Shown: positions 35,181-37,192 of the stretch, in pieces
Layout: every line of letters begins with the position of its first letter
How positions within the stretch are numbered: the stretch's first letter is position 1
Assembly: GCA_016930435.1 (NCBI GenBank)
Contig: JAFGGQ010000061.1
Coordinates: 1-37,192 of the forward strand
From: a bacterium
GTDB taxonomy: Bacteria > UBP14 > UBA6098 > JAFGQG01
Direction of reading: 5' to 3'
Length of the DNA stretch: 37,192 nucleotides
Position numbers and translations under genes: made by a program
The notes under the pieces: generated by a model
The model's database searches: none
What the model saw: the letters and a program-made list of their open reading frames with translations, nothing else
What the model was told of the DNA's origin: nothing

Positions 35181-37178
35181 TCACTTTAGGTAAATGGTTT
35201 TTTGTTTTAAATTTGATTTGGAACCGAATTCTGCTTTAATGATATAAACACCACTGCTCAGGTTTGGTTCGGGTATCCATTTTAATTCCTGTATTCTATA
35301 CCCACTTTCATCAAGGTTAAACGTCGGTTTTTTGTCTTTAGAGGATATGCCGAAATTTAAGGTGGATCTATAAACCAATCTCCCATGTATGTCAAAAATG
35401 CTTAATAGGGACAATTCATGAATGGCTCCTATAATAGCAATTTTACAAACTGAATTGAAGGGGTTGGGATAAACTGAAATGGAATAGGAGATCGGAATAC
35501 TTATAGCCTCCTCCAGACCGGTTGCTAACTCATCCAGATAGAGATAATGGACCTGGTTTGCTGGTAAAACATAGGCAAAAAAATGGGTTCCATTACGGAA
35601 TATCTCAACATCCACAGTGTCAACTTCCCCCAAACCGAAGTGCAGCACCGGGTACCTCTTGGAGCGGTAACACAGGTCCGTCCTGATGTCATCCATACCG
35701 ATAAGTTCGAGTGTCCCATGTGGGTAAATCTTGATTGTAGAGAAGAACGCCCAGGTTCCTCCCTCCAAAGTTTTGATATCAAACTGAATCCAGTTATTGC
35801 TATCGGGATTATGGTTTATATAGACCAGCGTGGAATCGGTGCCTTCATACCCTCCGACTGTGCCGTCGCTGATGATTACATCCATTCTACCGTCCTGATT
35901 CAAGTCAGCGATGTTAATATCTCTACCGCCGGATACTCCACCCAGACCATGCTCCTCGAAAGGGATAAGGGAAAAGGTGTTGTCGCCATTGTTCCTGAAT
36001 AAAAACGCATACGGCGCAAAGGTTGAAGCACCATCCTTTCGATTGATGAAGATGATATCCGTCCAGCTATCATTGTTGTAATCGATGGGAACCCCGGCTG
36101 CATAATTTAGCAGTCTTTTTACACTCACAGAAAGCTCGTTAATGTATTCAAGCCCTGTTTCAGATGTCTTTTCTATAAATTGAACCGTACCGGGGATCGA
36201 GATATTTTCATAAAACCTTATCAGATCAGTATCCTCATTTTGTCGGGTGGTTCCCCCTATAATTAGATCGAAGTCCCCATCCCGGTCATAATCAAGGGGG
36301 ACAGCCCCATAGGGATTCCAGAAAGTAGAGTCATTTCCGTGGGCGTCTGATCCAAGAGCCGGATGTGACACTTCTTCAAAACGGATCAATCCAGCAGTGG
36401 AATTATTTCTTAAAATGAACAGGCCTCTTTCCTGCTGGTTCACCCACATCGTAGTAAATGTGTCCGGTTGAAATCCGAGGTCGCAATAGACAGCATTGAC
36501 AATATCCGCTTTCCCATCGAGGTCCAGGTCGCGGACGATCACCCCTTTGGATTGTTTTGCCGACCAGTATTGCGGCCCGTAATCAGGGTGAACTAAGCTA
36601 TCATACCAGAATCCCGGGATAGGAGGATCGAGAATCGTTTCGATTATATCCGGTCCGAATAATCCCATACCGGTACCCTGGTGGAACTGATTGCCTTCCC
36701 TCAGGAATTGAAATGCGGAAGCGCTGTGATATGAATCAGCGAATCCATCATTATTGAAATCGGCATAGATTACATTTCTGGTAGCGCCTACGGATTCATT
36801 TCCCGAATTAGTCGGAATAAAACTGGAGCTGCCAGTATTGATCCAGTTGTCGAAAACAGAGCCATCCCTTTGAGCAATGGTAAAATCCAATAAGCCATCG
36901 CCGTTGAAATCATGGCTTCCAAAACCATTTGAGATATCCACCCAAAAAGAATCATGTTCAACAAAAGCGCCACCACCCAGGTTTTTAACAATGTATAAAT
37001 TTCTCTTATTTGCAGTAGCAAAATCGGGTAGGGTATCACCATTCATGTCGAAAATGACAGTAGCCTGGCTTAATGAACCACCATGAACATAGGAAAGATC
37101 GAATATGGTCTGGCTGAACGCGTTAATACTTACAAGCCAGGTTATCAGGAACACAAGTAATCTGATCTTATCATTCAT
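35181..37178 (-). CDS. Secreted FG-GAP + ASPIC/UnbV protein with sorting domain
   Basis: The 665-residue protein starts at ATG 37178 with a signal peptide (LLVFLITWLVSINAFS). Seven or so FG-GAP repeats span about residues 25-450, with loops DFNGDGLLDF, DFNNDGFADS, DLDLDGKAD, DYDRDGDFD and DLNQDGRMD. Residues about 460-550 match the ASPIC/UnbV module, which follows FG-GAP repeats in CRTAC1-like proteins: the NWIQFDIKT start and the HFGLGEVDTVDVEIFRNG end. The tail is a type IX-style sorting domain: VYPNPFNSVCKI, IFDIHGRLVY, SSGVYIIKAEFG, ending TIYLK. A longer-than-usual loop rich in Lys and Asp lies between its strands. The Shine-Dalgarno site is weak. It heads the operon with the LVIVD-type gene; sequence upstream is cut by the window end. 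Confidence 0.92.
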   Translation of the reverse strand: MNDKIRLLVFLITWLVSINAFSQTIFDLSYVHGGSLSQATVIFDMNGDTLPDFATANKRNLYIVKNLGGGAFVEHDSFWVDISNGFGSHDFNGDGLLDFTIAQRDGSVFDNWINTGSSSFIPTNSGNESVGATRNVIYADFNNDGFADSYHSASAFQFLREGNQFHQGTGMGLFGPDIIETILDPPIPGFWYDSLVHPDYGPQYWSAKQSKGVIVRDLDLDGKADIVNAVYCDLGFQPDTFTTMWVNQQERGLFILRNNSTAGLIRFEEVSHPALGSDAHGNDSTFWNPYGAVPLDYDRDGDFDLIIGGTTRQNEDTDLIRFYENISIPGTVQFIEKTSETGLEYINELSVSVKRLLNYAAGVPIDYNNDSWTDIIFINRKDGASTFAPYAFLFRNNGDNTFSLIPFEEHGLGGVSGGRDINIADLNQDGRMDVIISDGTVGGYEGTDSTLVYINHNPDSNNWIQFDIKTLEGGTWAFFSTIKIYPHGTLELIGMDDIRTDLCYRSKRYPVLHFGLGEVDTVDVEIFRNGTHFFAYVLPANQVHYLYLDELATGLEEAISIPISYSISVYPNPFNSVCKIAIIGAIHELSLLSIFDIHGRLVYRSTLNFGISSKDKKPTFNLDESGYRIQELKWIPEPNLSSGVYIIKAEFGSKSNLKQKTIYLK

Positions 37179-37192
37179 CTCTGAGTATTTAC

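Noticed and set aside
1-37192. tRNA, rRNA, CRISPR or defence genes
   Set aside because: Reading both strands I found no cloverleaf, rRNA segment, regular spacer array, nuclease or toxin-antitoxin signature that I could support.

Overview
The window most likely comes from an uncultured Gram-negative bacterium of the Fibrobacterota-Chlorobiota-Bacteroidota (FCB) neighbourhood, such as Marinimicrobia, Zixibacteria, KSB1, WOR-3 or Cloacimonadota-type lineages. I cannot resolve it further without a search. The grounds are three secreted proteins ending in a YPNPFN...SSGVY-type C-terminal sorting domain (type IX secretion style), a DUF2723 membrane protein with a C-terminal TPR tail, FG-GAP/ASPIC repeat proteins, and moderately AT-rich DNA. 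The promoters I can read are sigma70-like (TTGACA and TATAAT-like boxes) and good Shine-Dalgarno sites occur. Both argue against a typical Bacteroidota, which uses TTTG/TAnnTTTG promoters.

Layout. (1) 9-9200, minus strand: a multi-pass membrane protein lies downstream of a giant secreted modular protein of about 2625 residues. The giant carries PPC-like, Fn3-like and InlB-like modules and a block of ten alternating ~80-residue repeats. (2) 9417-20114, plus strand: a long run of ribE, ribBA, ribH, nusB, a calcineurin-like phosphoesterase, a DUF2723 GT-C-like protein, a UPF0104/LPG-synthetase-type membrane protein and smc. A second promoter lies before the UPF0104 gene. (3) 20339-24457, minus strand: a TMTC-like GT-C protein with TPRs, then rpmA (without rplU), a PCC/DUF296 protein and an aldehyde dehydrogenase. 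(4) 24580-30372, plus strand, from a near-consensus promoter: a DUF4388 (PATAN) protein, two tandem paralogous small membrane proteins of unknown family, and a 1228-residue secreted protein with Asp-box, Ig-like and cohesin-like regions. (5) 30720-37178, minus strand: three secreted beta-propeller/FG-GAP proteins, each with a type IX-style sorting domain.

How it fits together: housekeeping genes (riboflavin synthesis, NusB, SMC, L27) are interspersed with cell-surface genes. About half of the coding capacity goes to five very large exported proteins. Two TPR-fused GT-C-like proteins and a flippase-like protein would be consistent with surface glycosylation, but that link is inference.

The main points for a second look are: the ABABABABAB repeat block with an invariant C-x-G-aromatic-x-G motif and a W-x-W end; the undescribed 3-TM paralogue pair beside a PATAN protein, with conserved charged residues inside the membrane segments; an 81-bp palindromic element inserted in frame inside a sorting domain; and a 173-bp MITE-like element with 5-bp target duplications sitting exactly on a stop codon.
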